A stretch of 64,000 nucleotides of DNA from Roseiarcus sp963782255 (GCA_963782255.1 CAWAIS010000001.1:1364001-1428000), one strand, 5' to 3'. Positions 1-13,780 are shown, counted from the first letter of the stretch. Translations and numbers: made by a program. Notes: generated by a model from the letters alone, not told the origin.

Positions 1-411
1 GCGTCCCCATTTCTGCGCCTTCATGCCCGGCACCGCCGCGCGCATCGTGTGGAAGGCCGACGAAAGATTGATTGCGAGGATCATGTCCCACTTCTCTGGC
101 GGAAAATCCTCGATCGGCGAGACGAACTGGACGCCGGCGTTGTTGACGAGAATGTCCACGCTCCCCATCTTGGCCCTGGCGTCGGCGATCATCGCCTCGG
201 CGTCCGCGCCTTTCGACATGTCGGCGCCGTTGTAGAAAGCCTTGACGCCGAATTCCTTTTCGATGCCGGCGCGGTCGGTTTCGATCGCTTTGGCGTCGCC
301 GAAGCCGTTGATCATCACGTCCGCGCCTTCCTTGGCGAGCGCACGGGCGATGGCGAGGCCGATGCCGCTGGTGGAACCCGTGACGACGGCGTGACGTTTG
401 GCGAGCGACAT
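1..411 (-). CDS. bdhA: 3-hydroxybutyrate dehydrogenase (SDR family), cut by left edge
   Basis: Short-chain dehydrogenase that interconverts 3-hydroxybutyrate and acetoacetate with NAD in polyhydroxybutyrate/ketone-body turnover. The visible 137 codons start at the ATG at 411 and show the N-terminal Rossmann dinucleotide motif (VTGSTSGIG, residues 10-18) and the NNAG segment (about residues 90-93). The ALAKEGADVMINGFGD stretch after the first helix is typical of 3-hydroxybutyrate dehydrogenases rather than generic SDRs. The catalytic Ser/Tyr/Lys half lies beyond the window, so activity cannot be judged. It is divergent from ispG, with about 165 bp between the starts. Family assignment is firm; the substrate is inferred from sequence style. 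Confidence 0.85.
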   Translation of the reverse strand, partial: MSLAKRHAVVTGSTSGIGLAIARALAKEGADVMINGFGDAKAIETDRAGIEKEFGVKAFYNGADMSKGADAEAMIADARAKMGSVDILVNNAGVQFVSPIEDFPPEKWDMILAINLSSAFHTMRAAVPGMKAQKWGR

Positions 412-575
412 TGATCTCGTCTCCGAATGAATGTTTCGCAGGGGCGCCTGCGTAAAAGGGTCATATGGCATCGCGATGAAGCTTGCGAGGGGGCGGAGTC
501 CGTTGGATGACAAATCTGGAGCCCCGGCTTAGAACCCACCGCCTGCAACGGCGCCCGCCCGACGAGGACCGCGAC

Positions 576-1850
576 ATGACTTTCGCTCGAACCGAGCCGC
601 CGTTCGGCCCGCAGCCGCGCCGCGCGAGCGTTGCGGTGCGCGTCGGCGCAGGCGAGGCCGCCGTGACTATCGGGGGCGGCGCGCCGATCGTCGTCCAGTC
701 AATGACCAATACCGACACCGCCGACGTCGAGGCGACCGCGCGGCAGGTTGCGGCGCTCGCGCGCGCCGGCTCCGAGATGGTGCGCGTGACGGTCGACCGG
801 GACGATGCGGCCGCCGCTGTTCCGCACATCCGCGACCGGCTCAATGCGATGGGCGCGCCCGTGCCCCTGATCGGCGACTTCCACTACATCGGCCACAAGC
901 TCTTGAGCGAGCATCCCGCCTGCGCCGAGGCGCTCGACAAGTACCGGATCAATCCTGGCAACGTCGGCTTCAAGAACAAGCGAGACCTGCAATTCGGCCA
1001 GATCGTCGACATCGCGATCCGCAACGGCAAGCCCGTGCGCATCGGCGCGAACTGGGGCTCGCTCGACCAGGAGCTCCTGACGCATCTCATGGACGAGAAC
1101 GCCAGGAGCGCGGCGCCGCGCGACATGCGCGCCGTGACGCGTGAGGCGATGGTCCAGTCCGCGCTTCTGTCCGCCGCCCGGGCGGAAGAACTCGGACTGC
1201 CGCGGTCGCGCATCATTTTGTCGGCGAAAGTGTCGGCCGTGCAGGACCTCGTCACGGTCTATCGCATGCTCGCCGAGCGCTCGGACTATGCGCTGCATCT
1301 CGGCCTCACCGAGGCCGGCATGGGGTCGAAAGGCATCGTCGCCTCGTCGGCCGCACTCGGCGTCCTCCTGCAGGAGGGTCTGGGCGACACGATCCGCATC
1401 TCGCTCACCCCCGAGCCTGGCGGCGACCGCACGCAGGAGGTGCGCGTCGCGCAGGAGCTTCTGCAGACGATGGGCTTTCGCATTTTCGCGCCGCAGGTCG
1501 CCGCCTGCCCGGGGTGCGGACGCACGACCTCGACGGTGTTCCAGGAGCTTGCGCGCGACATCCAGAGCCATCTTGCCGAGTCCATGCCGAAATGGCGGAC
1601 GCTCTATCCGGGCGTCGAGCGGCTCAACGTCGCGGTGATGGGCTGCATCGTCAACGGGCCTGGCGAAAGCAAGCACGCCGATATCGGCATTTCGTTGCCG
1701 GGAACGGGCGAGGCGCCGGCGGCGCCCGTCTTCGTCGACGGCGTGAAGACGGTGACCTTGCGCGGGCCGCACATCGCCGACGAGTTCAAGGCGCTGGTCG
1801 AGGATTACGTCGTCAGGCGCTTCGGACGCGCCGAGCAGGCGGCGGAGTAG
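576..1850 (+). CDS. ispG: 4-hydroxy-3-methylbut-2-enyl-diphosphate synthase (IspG/GcpE)
   Basis: Cytosolic iron-sulfur enzyme of the MEP isoprenoid pathway that reductively converts methylerythritol cyclodiphosphate to HMBPP. The product is 424 aa, usual for the family. The QSMTNTDTAD block near residues 41-50 and the three [4Fe-4S] cysteines are present: C311 and C314 in the CPGCG motif and C357 in GCIVNGPGE. The frame is open from 483, but the ATG at 576 puts the family N-terminus in the right place. The gene stands 8 bp ahead of the PaiB-like gene, so the two are probably cotranscribed. Nothing unusual is seen. Confidence 0.97.
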   Translation: MTFARTEPPFGPQPRRASVAVRVGAGEAAVTIGGGAPIVVQSMTNTDTADVEATARQVAALARAGSEMVRVTVDRDDAAAAVPHIRDRLNAMGAPVPLIGDFHYIGHKLLSEHPACAEALDKYRINPGNVGFKNKRDLQFGQIVDIAIRNGKPVRIGANWGSLDQELLTHLMDENARSAAPRDMRAVTREAMVQSALLSAARAEELGLPRSRIILSAKVSAVQDLVTVYRMLAERSDYALHLGLTEAGMGSKGIVASSAALGVLLQEGLGDTIRISLTPEPGGDRTQEVRVAQELLQTMGFRIFAPQVAACPGCGRTTSTVFQELARDIQSHLAESMPKWRTLYPGVERLNVAVMGCIVNGPGESKHADIGISLPGTGEAPAAPVFVDGVKTVTLRGPHIADEFKALVEDYVVRRFGRAEQAAE

Positions 1851-1858
1851 GGCGGCCC

Positions 1859-2497
1859 ATGTACGAGCCGCCGCTTCATCGCGAGGACGATCTCGCGAAG
1901 CAGCACGACCTCATCCGCTCGCGCCCGCTCGGGCTTCTCATCAGCTGCGGGCGCCACGGCCTCATCGCGAACGCGATCCCGTTCCTCGTCGATCCCACAG
2001 CCTCGAAGCTCGGCACGCTTCGCGCGCATATGGCGCGCGCCAACGGACAATGGCGAGACCTGGCCGAGGCGCCCGAGGCGCTGGTCGTGTTCCAGGGCGC
2101 GGACCATTACATAACGCCCTCCTGGTACGAGACCAAGCGCGAGACGGGCAAGGTCGTGCCGACCTGGAATTATGTGATGGTTCAGGCGCGCGGTCGCGCG
2201 AGGGTGATGGATGACGACGCCTGGCTCGCTCGCCAGATCGAGGCCCTGACCAAGGCGCGCGAGGCGAGCCGCAAAAAGCCCTGGGCGGTCGGCGACGCGC
2301 CGGCCGACTTCGTCGCCATGCAGCGCAAGGCGATCATCGGGGTCGAGATCGAGATCGCGGAAATTCGCGGAAAATGGAAGACGAGCCAGAACCGCAACAC
2401 GGCCGACCGCGCCGGCGTCGTCGATGGCCTTGAGGCCCTGGGAGACGAGGCGGCGCTCGAGATGGCGGCGATCGTGAAGGAGACCGGACGGGATTGA
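1859..2497 (+). CDS. PaiB-like FMN-binding split-barrel protein
   Basis: 212-aa protein of the PaiB/FMN-binding negative regulator family. The start (MYEPPLHREDD), the AHMARANGQW segment around residue 60, the QGADHYITPSWY motif and the late GKWKTSQN motif are all family hallmarks. Bacillus PaiB is reported to influence protease and sporulation genes, but most proteobacterial members are uncharacterised flavin-binding proteins, so a regulatory role here is only inherited by name. It begins 8 bp after ispG on the same strand. The end at 2497 leaves about 90 bp before ohr. Confidence 0.88.
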   Translation: MYEPPLHREDDLAKQHDLIRSRPLGLLISCGRHGLIANAIPFLVDPTASKLGTLRAHMARANGQWRDLAEAPEALVVFQGADHYITPSWYETKRETGKVVPTWNYVMVQARGRARVMDDDAWLARQIEALTKAREASRKKPWAVGDAPADFVAMQRKAIIGVEIEIAEIRGKWKTSQNRNTADRAGVVDGLEALGDEAALEMAAIVKETGRD

Positions 2498-2589
2498 GCT
2501 TTCCCCGCTTGCGCTGCGCGGAAGGCCGTGATCCTGTTCGATCGTATTAGGCCTAAGCGCGAACGCGAACGCACCAAGGAGGAATGGCA

Positions 2590-3030
2590 ATGACCAATTC
2601 GATCAAGCCTCTTTACACCGCTCACGCCACGGCGACCGGCGGACGCAACGGCGACACCCGCTCCGACGACGGCATGGTCCATGTTCAGCTCTCGGTGCCG
2701 AAGGAAATGGGTGGTCCGGGCAAGCCGGACACGGCGACGCCCGAGCACCTCTTCGCCGCGGGCTATGCGGCCTGCTTCGGCGGCGCGCTCGACTTTGTCG
2801 CCAAACAGCACAAGAAGGACGCGTCCAAGGCGACGGTAAAGTGCGCCGTCACCATCGGCCCGCGCGACGCCGGCGGCTTTGGCCTCGCGGTCAAGCTCGA
2901 CGTCACCGACACGAGCATGCCGCAGGCCGAACTGCAAGGGCTCGCCAACGAGGCGCACGAGAAGATCTGCCCCTACAGCCACGCCACCCGCGGCAATGTC
3001 GACGTGCAGGTGACGGCGCACGGCGCCTAA
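2590..3030 (+). CDS. ohr: Organic hydroperoxide resistance protein (Ohr/OsmC family)
   Basis: Thiol peroxidase that reduces organic hydroperoxides in the cytoplasm. Reading from the second in-frame ATG the product is 146 aa. It carries the two redox cysteines: C62 in the AACFGGAL helix and C127 in KICPYS. An ATG at 2584 directly abuts a strong Shine-Dalgarno sequence (AAGGAGGA, 2576-2583), which leaves it no spacer, whereas the ATG at 2590 sits 6 bp downstream; 2590 is therefore chosen. No OhrR gene is adjacent (the only MarR in the window is at 7464-7952), so regulation is not visible here. Confidence 0.93.
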   Translation: MTNSIKPLYTAHATATGGRNGDTRSDDGMVHVQLSVPKEMGGPGKPDTATPEHLFAAGYAACFGGALDFVAKQHKKDASKATVKCAVTIGPRDAGGFGLAVKLDVTDTSMPQAELQGLANEAHEKICPYSHATRGNVDVQVTAHGA

Positions 3031-3074
3031 AGCCCGCCTTCGCGCGCTTTTTTCCCGACGACCGCCGCCCTCAC

Positions 3075-3461
3075 CTAATCGCGCGGCGCGTAGGCGACGC
3101 ATTCGAGCTCGACCTCGCCGCCGAGCGCGAGGCCGTTCACCCCGAAGGCGGAACGCGCGGGAAAGCGCCCCTCCGGGAAATACTCGACATAGACGGCGTT
3201 GAACTCGGCCCATTTGCCCATGTCGGCGAGCATGATCGTCCACTTCACCGTGTCGGCGAAGCCGAGTCGGCACGCCTTCAGAACCTCGCCGACGTTTTCC
3301 ATCGCCTGACGCGCCTGGGGCGCGAGCCCGCCCTCCACGAGGCTCAAGGTTCCGGGACGGTTGCCGATCGCGCCCGACAGGAAAAGAAGGTCGCCCGCCC
3401 GCACGGCCTGGCTGAACGGGAGATTGAGCGAGCGGGCAGACGGCAAGGTGATGTGTTCCAT
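3075..3461 (-). CDS. RidA family (YjgF/YER057c/UK114) deaminase
   Basis: 128-aa RidA-superfamily protein. Members hydrolyse reactive enamine/imine intermediates released by PLP enzymes, or act in particular catabolic pathways. The N-terminal PFSQAVRAGDLLFLSG segment and the C-terminal VNGLALGGEVELECVAYA segment are characteristic. The catalytic Arg of true RidA is expected just before the VNGLALGG segment; here the residues there are GRFPARSAFGVN, and R102 is the best candidate. It is convergent with ohr (45 bp apart) and transcribed alone. The physiological substrate cannot be told from the sequence. Confidence 0.9.
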   Translation of the reverse strand: MEHITLPSARSLNLPFSQAVRAGDLLFLSGAIGNRPGTLSLVEGGLAPQARQAMENVGEVLKACRLGFADTVKWTIMLADMGKWAEFNAVYVEYFPEGRFPARSAFGVNGLALGGEVELECVAYAPRD

Positions 3462-3762
3462 TTCATACTCCTACGAGGCCAGGTTTTTTCGAAAAGGACA
3501 ATCCACCAATCCCAGTGTCGCAAGCTTAAGGCTGCGCAGATAGCGTAAGTTCCCGGTTTGGGACGCTTTGCCGCATCCTTTTCGATTGGCGTTCAACCCG
3601 ATGATAATTCAATTCTATTATTCGACTTACGTTTTCATAGCTTCGGTGTGATCGTGCCTCAGCTTGCGCGAGGCTGGGGGCAGAATTCGTGCGAGTTCCT
3701 TCTGTTCGAATGGGAGGCGCGCAGCCGCGGGCGAGATTGCCGCGCCAGGGATACGCGCGTTC
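3462..3762. other. Divergent intergenic region with an AT-rich patch
   Basis: About 300 bp between the RidA start and the exporter start. The patch at 3601-3640 (GATAAT at 3603-3608, TATTAT at 3616-3621) is much more AT-rich than the surroundings and probably holds promoters for one or both divergent genes, but no well-spaced -35/-10 pair was found. A TTG at 3664 is in frame with the exporter; it is not preferred because the ATG at 3763 gives a normal family length. Confidence 0.4.
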
Positions 3763-5927
<2,165 letters not shown>

Positions 5928-5931
<4 letters not shown>

Positions 5932-7415
5932 CGGACGCCCGCACGGTCGCTCGCGTCGAACCCCCGCCGAAGCGGACGCTGTCGCGCGCGCTCGCTGAAA
6001 CAGCGGCGTCCGGCCGGCATCTGTCGGACCGCGAGTTCCTGGCGCCCGCGCTGGAAATTCTGGAGACGCCGGCCTCCCCGGTCAAAGTGGCGTTCATCTG
6101 GATCATCTGCGCCCTGCTCGCGGTCGCGCTCGCGTGGTCCTATTTCGGGCGGATCGACATCATCGCCGCCGCGCAGGGCAAGTTCCAGCCGACGGGACGC
6201 GTCAAGGTGATCGAGCCGGTCGAGACGGGGCGGGTCGCGGCCATCCACGTCGCCAACGGCAGTTTCGTGCAAGCCGGCGACGTCCTGGTCGAACTCGACC
6301 GGTCCGCGGCGGAAGCGGACGTGAGCGCGGCGAAGGCGGACCTTGCGTCCGCGCGCGCCGAAGGGCTTCGGCGTCAGACGGCGTTGGCCGCCGCTCGGGC
6401 GCGTGCGCTGTCGCCGCCGCTTGCAATCGAGTGGCCCATGGACGTCGCCCCGGAGCTTCGCCAGCGCGAGGAGAACGTCCTCGCCGCCGACCTTGGCGAG
6501 CTCGCGGCCGAGCTCGCCTCTTTCGCCGCGCAAAAGGAGCAGAAAGCCGCCGAGCGCGACATGCTGAGCCAGACGATCGAAACCCAGAGGAAGCTGATCG
6601 CGACCCTGCAGGAGCGGGTCGACATGCGCACGCAGCTCCTCGAGGCGAAGGCCGGCGCGAAAGCAGCGGTCATCGACGCGACCGAGACCCTGCAATATCA
6701 ACAGACCCAGCTTGCGACCCAGGAGCAGCAGCTCGCCTCGCTGACGACCGGGCTCGACGTGATCGAGCGCGATTCCGAGAAGGCGGCGCAGACCTTCCTG
6801 TCGGACAACGCGCAGAAGCTCAGCGACGCCGAGCGCCGCGCGGAGGACGCGCGGCAGCGCGTCGCCAAGGCGGAAGCCGCGGTCGATCACCTGACGCTCA
6901 GCGCCCCGATCGCGGGCCGCATCCAGTCCTCGATCATCGCCAACGTCGGCCAGGTCGTGACCAGCGGGCAGGAGATCATGCGCGTCGTGCCGCAGGATTC
7001 GAAGCTCGAGATCGAGGCCTATGTGGAAAACCGCGACATCGGCTTCGTCAGCGTCGGGCAGGAGGCGATCGTCAAGGTCGAGGCCTTCCCCTTCACGCGC
7101 TACGGCTCAATCAAGGCGCGCGTCATGCGCATCGCCAAGGACGCGATCCCCGCGCCCGACGCGAGCGCGATCGAGGGCGATCCGGCGCGGGCGTCCAACG
7201 CGGCGGGCTTCGCGGGCGGCGAGCGGACGCAGAATCTGGTGTTCGCCGTCAACCTCGAGCCGGAGACATCGACCATTTCCATCGACGGCGTCGATGAGCC
7301 GCTGACCTCCGGCATGGCCGTGACGGTCGAACTCAAGACCGGCGCGCGCCGCCTGCTCGAATACCTGTTCTCGCCGCTGGTCGAAGTCGCCTCGCGCGCG
7401 ATGCGGGAGCGTTGA
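5928..7415 (+). CDS. HlyD-family periplasmic adaptor of type I secretion
   Basis: 495-aa membrane-fusion protein that bridges the inner-membrane exporter to an outer-membrane TolC-like channel. It has a short cytosolic N-terminus, one membrane helix (about residues 55-73, VAFIWIICALLAVALAW), a lipoyl/barrel-sandwich half (GRVKVIEPVETGRVAAIHV), a long Ala/Glu-rich coiled coil (about 120-315), then the second lipoyl half and a beta-barrel domain. The start is the GTG at 5928, overlapping the exporter stop by 4 bp, which indicates translational coupling. Length and architecture match HlyD/LapC-type adaptors. The outer-membrane partner must be encoded elsewhere. Confidence 0.94.
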
Positions 7416-7463
7416 GGGGCGTCGCCTCGGCCAGGCTGAATCGTGAGATTCGCCTCGCGCCCT

Positions 7464-7952
7464 TCAGGCCCCCTGTGGCGCGGACGGCGCGCGATCCTGC
7501 TCCTCGCGGACGATGTTGCGCAACGTCACGAGTTGCGCCTCGAGCGCCGCGAGGTCCGCTTCGCTCATGCGCCCGAGCGTCGAGGCGATCCACTTGTGCT
7601 GCACGACGAGCGCGTCGCGCGCCATTTCCCTGCCTTTATCCGTAAGGTAAATCGCGTACTGGCGGCGGTCCAATTCGGTCGACCGGCGCTCGACGAACCC
7701 GGCGGCCTCGAGACGGTCGAGCAGCCCCGAGATATTGCCCTTTGTCACATAAAGGCGCTTGGCGAGATCTTGCTGGCTGACGCCTTCCGCCTCGCCCAAG
7801 GTGGTCAGCACGTCGCATTGCGGAATCGAGACGCCGATCGCGCGCAACCGCTCGCCGACCGCCGCCTGCATGCGCGCTTCCAACCGGATGAGCCGGAACC
7901 AGACCCGGATCGAGCGCTCGGACGCGTTGGACTGGGGCAAGAAATTCGGCAT
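7464..7952 (-). CDS. MarR-family transcriptional regulator
   Basis: 162-aa winged-helix regulator. The DNA-binding core (SIPQCDVLTTLGEAEGVSQQ through the wing RRSTELDRRQYAIYLTDKG) spans about residues 42-107, and the recognition helix reads VTKGNISGLLDRLEAAG. Flanking helices would form the dimer interface. It is divergent from the acyl-CoA ligase gene (about 165 bp between starts), which makes that ligase the simplest candidate target, with a phenolic, fatty-acid or CoA-ester ligand possible; this is inference from position only. Confidence 0.92.
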   Translation of the reverse strand: MPNFLPQSNASERSIRVWFRLIRLEARMQAAVGERLRAIGVSIPQCDVLTTLGEAEGVSQQDLAKRLYVTKGNISGLLDRLEAAGFVERRSTELDRRQYAIYLTDKGREMARDALVVQHKWIASTLGRMSEADLAALEAQLVTLRNIVREEQDRAPSAPQGA

Positions 7953-8117
7953 CTCGGGGTGCTTTCGAGAAAAAGGCTCGTGACGGCGAAGGTCCCAGCG
8001 GGGGGCCCCCGCGGAAATCTACGTCGCGCGATTGCCAAGCGCCTCTCCGGGCGCCAAAGTTCAACCATGACCAAATCCGCGCGGGGATCAAGCGCGCCAG
8101 CCTCGAAAGGGAGAGAC

Positions 8118-9746
<1,629 letters not shown>

Positions 9747-9874
9747 GCCGGCGCAGCCGGCTCGCCTGGGCTTCGCGCATCTTGGGTGAAGCGACTGCGC
9801 CTCTCGTCATCTTGCGCCGGCGCGAGCGCCGTCGTATCGCAGCGCAGCAATCGCCCTGAACGCCGGCGGCCGCC

Positions 9875-10477
9875 ATGGACCCGCTCATCGAAGGCTACCG
9901 CAGATTCCGCGCCGCGACCTGGCCGGCCGAGCGCGCGCGCTACGAGGCGCTGGCGCATTGGGGGCAGAGCCCGGAGACGATGGTCATCGCCTGCTCGGAT
10001 TCGCGCGTCGATCCGCAAACCGTGTTCGGCGCCGTGCCGGGCGAACTGTTCGTCGTGCGCAACGTCGCCGCGCTCGTTCCGCCCTATGAGACCGACGCCG
10101 GCTATCACGGAACGAGCGCGGCGCTCGAGTTCGGCGTCAAAGTGCTGAAAGTCGCCCGGCTCGTCGTGCTCGGCCACGGCCAGTGCGGCGGCGTCAAGGC
10201 CATGGCATATGGCGCGCCGCCGCAGGCGAGGGACTTCATCGCCTCGTGGGTCGAGATTGGCAAGCCTGCGGTAAAGGCCGCGGGCGACGCGGAGGAGGGG
10301 CGGCTCGGGCGGATCGAGACGGAGGTCGTGCGGCTCTCGCTCGCCAATCTCATGACCTTTCCTTGGATCGCCGAAGCGGCGACCGCGGGCCGGATCGTCC
10401 TGCAAGGCTACCTGTTCGACGTCCATACGGGCGTGCTGGCCAGCGTCGGCCCCGAGGGCGCCACGCCAATCGATTGA
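9875..10477 (+). CDS. Beta-class carbonic anhydrase
   Basis: 200-aa zinc enzyme that interconverts CO2 and bicarbonate. Zn ligands C40, H101 and C104 (CSDSRVD, GHGQCGG) and the D42-R44 dyad are all present, so it should be active. The VPGELFVVRNVAALVPPYE segment places it with the proteobacterial beta-CA clade. It lies 128 bp after the acyl-CoA ligase on the same strand. No transporter is adjacent, so a general cytosolic bicarbonate-supply role is the simplest reading. Confidence 0.95.
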   Translation: MDPLIEGYRRFRAATWPAERARYEALAHWGQSPETMVIACSDSRVDPQTVFGAVPGELFVVRNVAALVPPYETDAGYHGTSAALEFGVKVLKVARLVVLGHGQCGGVKAMAYGAPPQARDFIASWVEIGKPAVKAAGDAEEGRLGRIETEVVRLSLANLMTFPWIAEAATAGRIVLQGYLFDVHTGVLASVGPEGATPID

Positions 10478-11017
10478 ACCAAGCCGCCGACGGCGTCAGC
10501 CGCGCTCGCGGTAGGAATTTTGCCCAAGGGGCGGGCGGCGAAAGTCGAGCGACTCAAGACGCAGCGATTTGAATGCTCGGGCGCGGCCATTTCTTTTGCT
10601 CAATCTTCGCCTGAAGGAGCGGGTGACAATCGCCGCATCGGCGGATAGAAGTGACGTGAGGGAACTTGCGGCTGAGGGGCTCAAATTCCTGTCAACGCGA
10701 TAGCGATGGCGCGGCGAAATGACGCGCGAGTGGGGGCATGATCGTGTCGCGGCTTTGGCTTAGGGTTCGGAAGCGGAGAACGTCGGGGTTCTCTGGGATG
10801 CCCGGCGGTGAGGGGCCGTCACGCATGACGAATGAGCGCACAAAGACGCCATGGACCGCAGCGGCTTTGCTTGAGCTGTGCAGCGCGGCTGGTCATCCTC
10901 CCGACCCTCATCGCGTCTCTTGATCGGCCATCAGCGTTTTCCTTGGCGCGAGCCGCGATGAGGGAGCCCGCCGCATCGTGCGGCGGAATGAAAGCACATG
11001 TCTCAAGGAGAGCGAGA
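10478..11017 (+). other. 540-bp gene-free leader of the arylsulfatase gene with long inverted repeat
   Basis: No convincing gene is seen. An 11-bp perfect inverted repeat (CCCTCATCGCG at 10905-10915 and its complement at 10954-10964) flanks a 38-nt loop about 55 bp upstream of the arylsulfatase start; it could be a leader hairpin or part of an operator. The strong Shine-Dalgarno AAGGAG sits at about 11005-11010. No promoter of standard form was found. Confidence 0.4.
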
Positions 11018-13564
11018 ATGGATATGGTCGCGCGACCAGCGCTGTCGCAACAGCGCTGGAACCGAACGGGACTTTTGGGAGCCGTTGCAACGGCGATCGT
11101 CGTTTCGCTCGCCTCGGCGAGCGCGCAGGAGATCCACGGCACGCCCGGCGCGCCGAACGCGACAATGACGATCGACGGCCACGTGCTGCCGCCGCCGCCG
11201 CAGAAATTCGGCGGAGACATCGAACTCAATGCGGCGCAGTCGAAGCCCTATTGGCCCATGCGCGTCGTGCCGCCGAAGGGCGCGCCGAACATCCTACTCA
11301 TCATGACCGACGACGTCGGCTTCGGCGCGCCTTCGACCTTCGGCGGGGTGATCCCGACGCCGGCGCTCGACCGCATCGCCGACAGCGGCCTGCGCTATGT
11401 CAACTTCCATTCCACGGCGCTCTGCTCGCCGACGCGCGCGGCGCTGATCACCGGCCGCAACCATCATTCGGTCGGCTTCGGCGTCGTCTCCGAGGCGGCG
11501 AGCGGTTACCCCGGCTACAACAGCATCATTCCCAAGGACACCGCCACGATCGGCCGGATCCTGCGGGAGAACGGCTACCGCACCGCATGGTTCGGCAAGG
11601 ACCACAACACACCGACTTATCAGGCGAGCCAGGCGGGGCCATTCGACCAATGGCCGAACGGCATGGGCTTCGACTATTTCTACGGCTTCGTCGGCGGCGA
11701 CACGAGCCAGTGGGAGCCGAACCTCTTCCGCAACACGACGGCGATCTATCCATACGTGGGGCAGCAGGGGAAGTGGAACCTGATCACGGCGATGGCCGAC
11801 GACGCCATCTATTGGATGAAGCAGATGAACGACATCGACCCCTCGATGCCGTGGTTCGTCTACTACGTTCCCGGCGCGACCCACGCGCCGCATCAGCCGA
11901 CCCAGGAATGGGTGCAGAAGATCAGCGACATGCATCTCTTCGACAAGGGCTGGAATGCGCTGCGCGACCAGATCTTCGCCAATCAGAAGAAGCTCGGGGT
12001 GATCCCGCAGGACGCCAAGCTGACGCCCTGGCCGGACGACCTGTTGCAGCGCTGGGAGCAGACGACCGACGAGGAGAAGAAGCTCTTCATCCGTCAGGCC
12101 GAGGTCTACGCCGCCTTTCTCGCCTACGCCGACCATGAGATCGGTCGGGTGATCCAGGCGGTTGACGACATGGGCGAGCTCGACAACACGCTCATCATCT
12201 ATATCAGCGGCGACAACGGCGCTTCCGCCGAAGGCTCGCCGAAAGGCACGCCGAGCGAAGTTTTGCAGTTCAACGGCGTCGAGCTCCCGGCGCCCGCGCA
12301 GATGAAGTTCTACGACGTCTGGAACACGCAATACGCCTACAGCCATTACGCGGTGCCGTGGGCCTGGGCGTTGGATACGCCCTACAAGTGGGTGAAGCAG
12401 GTTCCGTCCTTCTTCGGCGGGACTCGCCAGGGCATGGCGATCTCCTGGCCCGCGCGGATCAAGGATAAGGGCGGCGTGCGATGGCAGTTCCACCACGTGA
12501 TCGACGTCGTGCCGACGCTGCTCGAGGCCGCCGGCATTCCAGCGCCCGACGCGGTCGACGGCATCAGCCAGAAGCCGATCGAAGGCGTCAGCATGGCCTA
12601 CAGCTTCGACAAGGCCAACGCCGACGCGCCATCGCCGCACCACACGCAGTATTTCGAGATGCTGGGCGTGCAGGGCCTCTACAACGACGGCTGGATGCTG
12701 AGCGGCGTGCCGACGCGCGCGCCGTGGCAGTTGCTGGGCAAGGCGATCGAGAACCCGGCGACGGCGTTCAAGTTCGAGCTGTATGACGTCCGGCACGACT
12801 GGACGCAGTACACCGACGTGGCGGCCCAGAACCCGGAGAAGGTCAAGGAAATGACGGACCTGATGTTCGGCGAATTCGCCAAATATCAGGTGCTGCCACT
12901 CGACGCCTCCGCCGCGACGCGCCTCGTGGTCCCGCGCCCGAGTCTGATCGCGGGCCGCAAGGTCTTCACCTATTCCGGCGAACCGGTCGCCGGCATCCCG
13001 CCGTCGACCGCGCCAAACCTGCTGAACACGTCCTACACCATCGCCGCCGACATCGACGTGCCGGAGGGCGGGGGCGACGGAAACATCGTGAGCCAGGGCG
13101 GACGGTTCGGCGGCTATGGCCTCTATCTCATCAAGGGCAAGCCGGTCTTCACCTGGAATCTGCTCGACCTCAAGCGGGTGAAGTGGCAAGGGCCGGACGC
13201 GCTCACGCCCGGCAAGCACACGCTGACTTACGAGTTCAAGTACGACGGCCTCGGTTTTGCGACGATCGCCTTCAACAACATGAGCGGCATCGGCCGGCCG
13301 GGCACGGGAACGCTCAGCGCCGACGGCAAGGTTGTCGCGACAGAGACGATGGAGCGCACGGTCTCGCTCACGCTGCCTTGGGACGAGACCTTCGATATCG
13401 GCTCCAAGACCGGCACGCCGATCGACGACGCCGACTATCAGGTCCCGTTCGCCTTCACCGGCAAGATCGACAAGCTAACGATCTCCGTCGCGCCGCCGAT
13501 GCTGAGCGGCGAGGACAAGCAGAAGCTGATGGAGGCCGAGCACGCGGCGCAGGACGCGAACTAG
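11018..13564 (+). CDS. Periplasmic arylsulfatase (formylglycine-dependent)
   Basis: 848-aa sulfatase that hydrolyses sulfate esters to release sulfate. A signal peptide (about residues 1-37, ending ASASAQ) precedes the alkaline-phosphatase-fold domain. The metal site starts at NILLIMTDDVGFG (about 91-103). C136 in CSPTRAALITGR is the cysteine matured to formylglycine by a sulfatase-modifying enzyme not present here. A C-terminal region (about 645-835) resembles a jelly-roll substrate module. ATG 11018 is chosen for its SD and signal peptide over upstream in-frame starts. No sulfate transporter is adjacent. The substrate is unknown. Confidence 0.93.
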   Translation: MDMVARPALSQQRWNRTGLLGAVATAIVVSLASASAQEIHGTPGAPNATMTIDGHVLPPPPQKFGGDIELNAAQSKPYWPMRVVPPKGAPNILLIMTDDVGFGAPSTFGGVIPTPALDRIADSGLRYVNFHSTALCSPTRAALITGRNHHSVGFGVVSEAASGYPGYNSIIPKDTATIGRILRENGYRTAWFGKDHNTPTYQASQAGPFDQWPNGMGFDYFYGFVGGDTSQWEPNLFRNTTAIYPYVGQQGKWNLITAMADDAIYWMKQMNDIDPSMPWFVYYVPGATHAPHQPTQEWVQKISDMHLFDKGWNALRDQIFANQKKLGVIPQDAKLTPWPDDLLQRWEQTTDEEKKLFIRQAEVYAAFLAYADHEIGRVIQAVDDMGELDNTLIIYISGDNGASAEGSPKGTPSEVLQFNGVELPAPAQMKFYDVWNTQYAYSHYAVPWAWALDTPYKWVKQVPSFFGGTRQGMAISWPARIKDKGGVRWQFHHVIDVVPTLLEAAGIPAPDAVDGISQKPIEGVSMAYSFDKANADAPSPHHTQYFEMLGVQGLYNDGWMLSGVPTRAPWQLLGKAIENPATAFKFELYDVRHDWTQYTDVAAQNPEKVKEMTDLMFGEFAKYQVLPLDASAATRLVVPRPSLIAGRKVFTYSGEPVAGIPPSTAPNLLNTSYTIAADIDVPEGGGDGNIVSQGGRFGGYGLYLIKGKPVFTWNLLDLKRVKWQGPDALTPGKHTLTYEFKYDGLGFATIAFNNMSGIGRPGTGTLSADGKVVATETMERTVSLTLPWDETFDIGSKTGTPIDDADYQVPFAFTGKIDKLTISVAPPMLSGEDKQKLMEAEHAAQDAN

Positions 13565-13780
13565 GTTTTCCAAGACGAAGCCGGTCGTCCCGGAAGATGG
13601 CCGGTCCGTCGAGGCGCGGCTCCTGGTTGTGCCCGTTACGGGCCGCCTTCGCCGCGGAGCCGCGAAAGTGTTGCTCGAGGGCGTCTTGCCTCAGCCGGGC
13701 GAAATCGAATCCGCCTCTCGTGAGGCGCGAGGCGTAAGCATGAGCGTACCCGCGTAGAACAGCAATCTTTGGAGTTGAAC

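Noticed and set aside
9747..9874. Possible small gene or RNA between the acyl-CoA ligase and carbonic anhydrase genes
   Set aside because: Contains only short GC-rich inverted repeats (GCCGGC-type) with no conserved structure or frame.
11294..13219. 641-codon open frame opposite the arylsulfatase gene
   Set aside because: Antisense shadow; the sulfatase on the plus strand has a complete active site and signal peptide.
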